From assembly GCA_023473205.1 (NCBI GenBank), contig JAMCYY010000006.1, forward strand, positions 1-6,492: 6,492 nucleotides of DNA, written 5' to 3'. Shown piece after piece: positions 6,416 to 6,492 of the stretch (its first letter is position 1; each line of letters begins with the position of its first letter). The notes beneath the pieces are model-generated. The model saw only the letters and a list, made by a program, of their open reading frames with translations, was not told where the DNA came from and did no database searches. The position numbers and the translations under genes are program-made. Source of the stretch: Patescibacteria group bacterium. GTDB lineage: Bacteria; Patescibacteriota; Microgenomatia; UM-FILTER-40-11.

Positions 6416-6492
6416 TTAAATTACCAAAAGGAAGAGTTGGTCCGGACATTCCTAATAAGCCAAAGGTAATTAAAGCAATTGAATAGAAAAAA
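6391..6492 (-). repeat. Right terminal inverted copy (fold-back of 6001-6102)
   Basis: This is an exact reverse complement of 6001-6102 across a 288-base spacer (6103-6390). It interrupts the membrane-protein frame and supplies its apparent stop. The arm length, 102, is the same as at the left end, which argues for a technical origin. Confidence 0.93.

Noticed and set aside
1..6492. Hairpin telomeres or terminal repeats of a linear replicon, suggested by inverted repeats at both ends.
   Set aside because: The two ends do not match each other, each repeat lies inside a conserved coding frame, and equal 102-base arms fit an assembly artefact better.

Overview
The window looks like a short, AT-rich bacterial metagenome contig. 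All genes lie on the + strand, packed tightly with short overlaps and small intergenic gaps. TGA is a normal stop (small membrane gene at 2548, YtxG-like gene, radical SAM gene), so codes that reassign TGA are excluded. The base composition, small genes and gene mix resemble Patescibacteria/CPR, perhaps Microgenomates. That placement is an inference from general appearance, not from any marker gene.

Layout: (1) 2-706, C-terminal part of an asparagine synthase (AsnB type), cut by the left edge; (2) 691-2472, a complete NodU/CmcH-type carbamoyltransferase that overlaps the first gene; (3) 2548-2778, a 76-residue three-helix membrane protein with a weak SemiSWEET/PQ-loop look; (4) 2863-3135 and (5) 3098-3328, an overlapping pair resembling YtxG (DUF948) and YtxH; (6) 3364-4875, a B12-binding-domain radical SAM protein with a possible leaderless promoter; (7) 4982-6415, the N-terminal part of a large polytopic membrane protein of GT-C glycosyltransferase character, cut by the right edge. 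The gap 4876-4981 holds AT-rich direct and inverted repeats.

The most important observation concerns the ends. The first 102 bases are the exact reverse complement of 241-342, and the last 102 bases (6391-6492) are the exact reverse complement of 6001-6102. Both terminal copies break a gene whose inner copy reads sensibly, and both arms have the same length. This points to fold-back assembly artefacts at both contig ends. The trustworthy sequence is about 103-6390. The apparent N-terminus of the asparagine synthase and the last seven residues and stop codon of the membrane protein are not real.

Together, AsnB-type amidotransferase, carbamoyltransferase, B12-radical SAM enzyme and GT-C-like membrane protein suggest a locus for building or decorating a cell-surface glycan or lipid. 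The small membrane proteins between them look like envelope or stress accessories. I see no RNA gene, CRISPR array, insertion sequence or clearly novel system.
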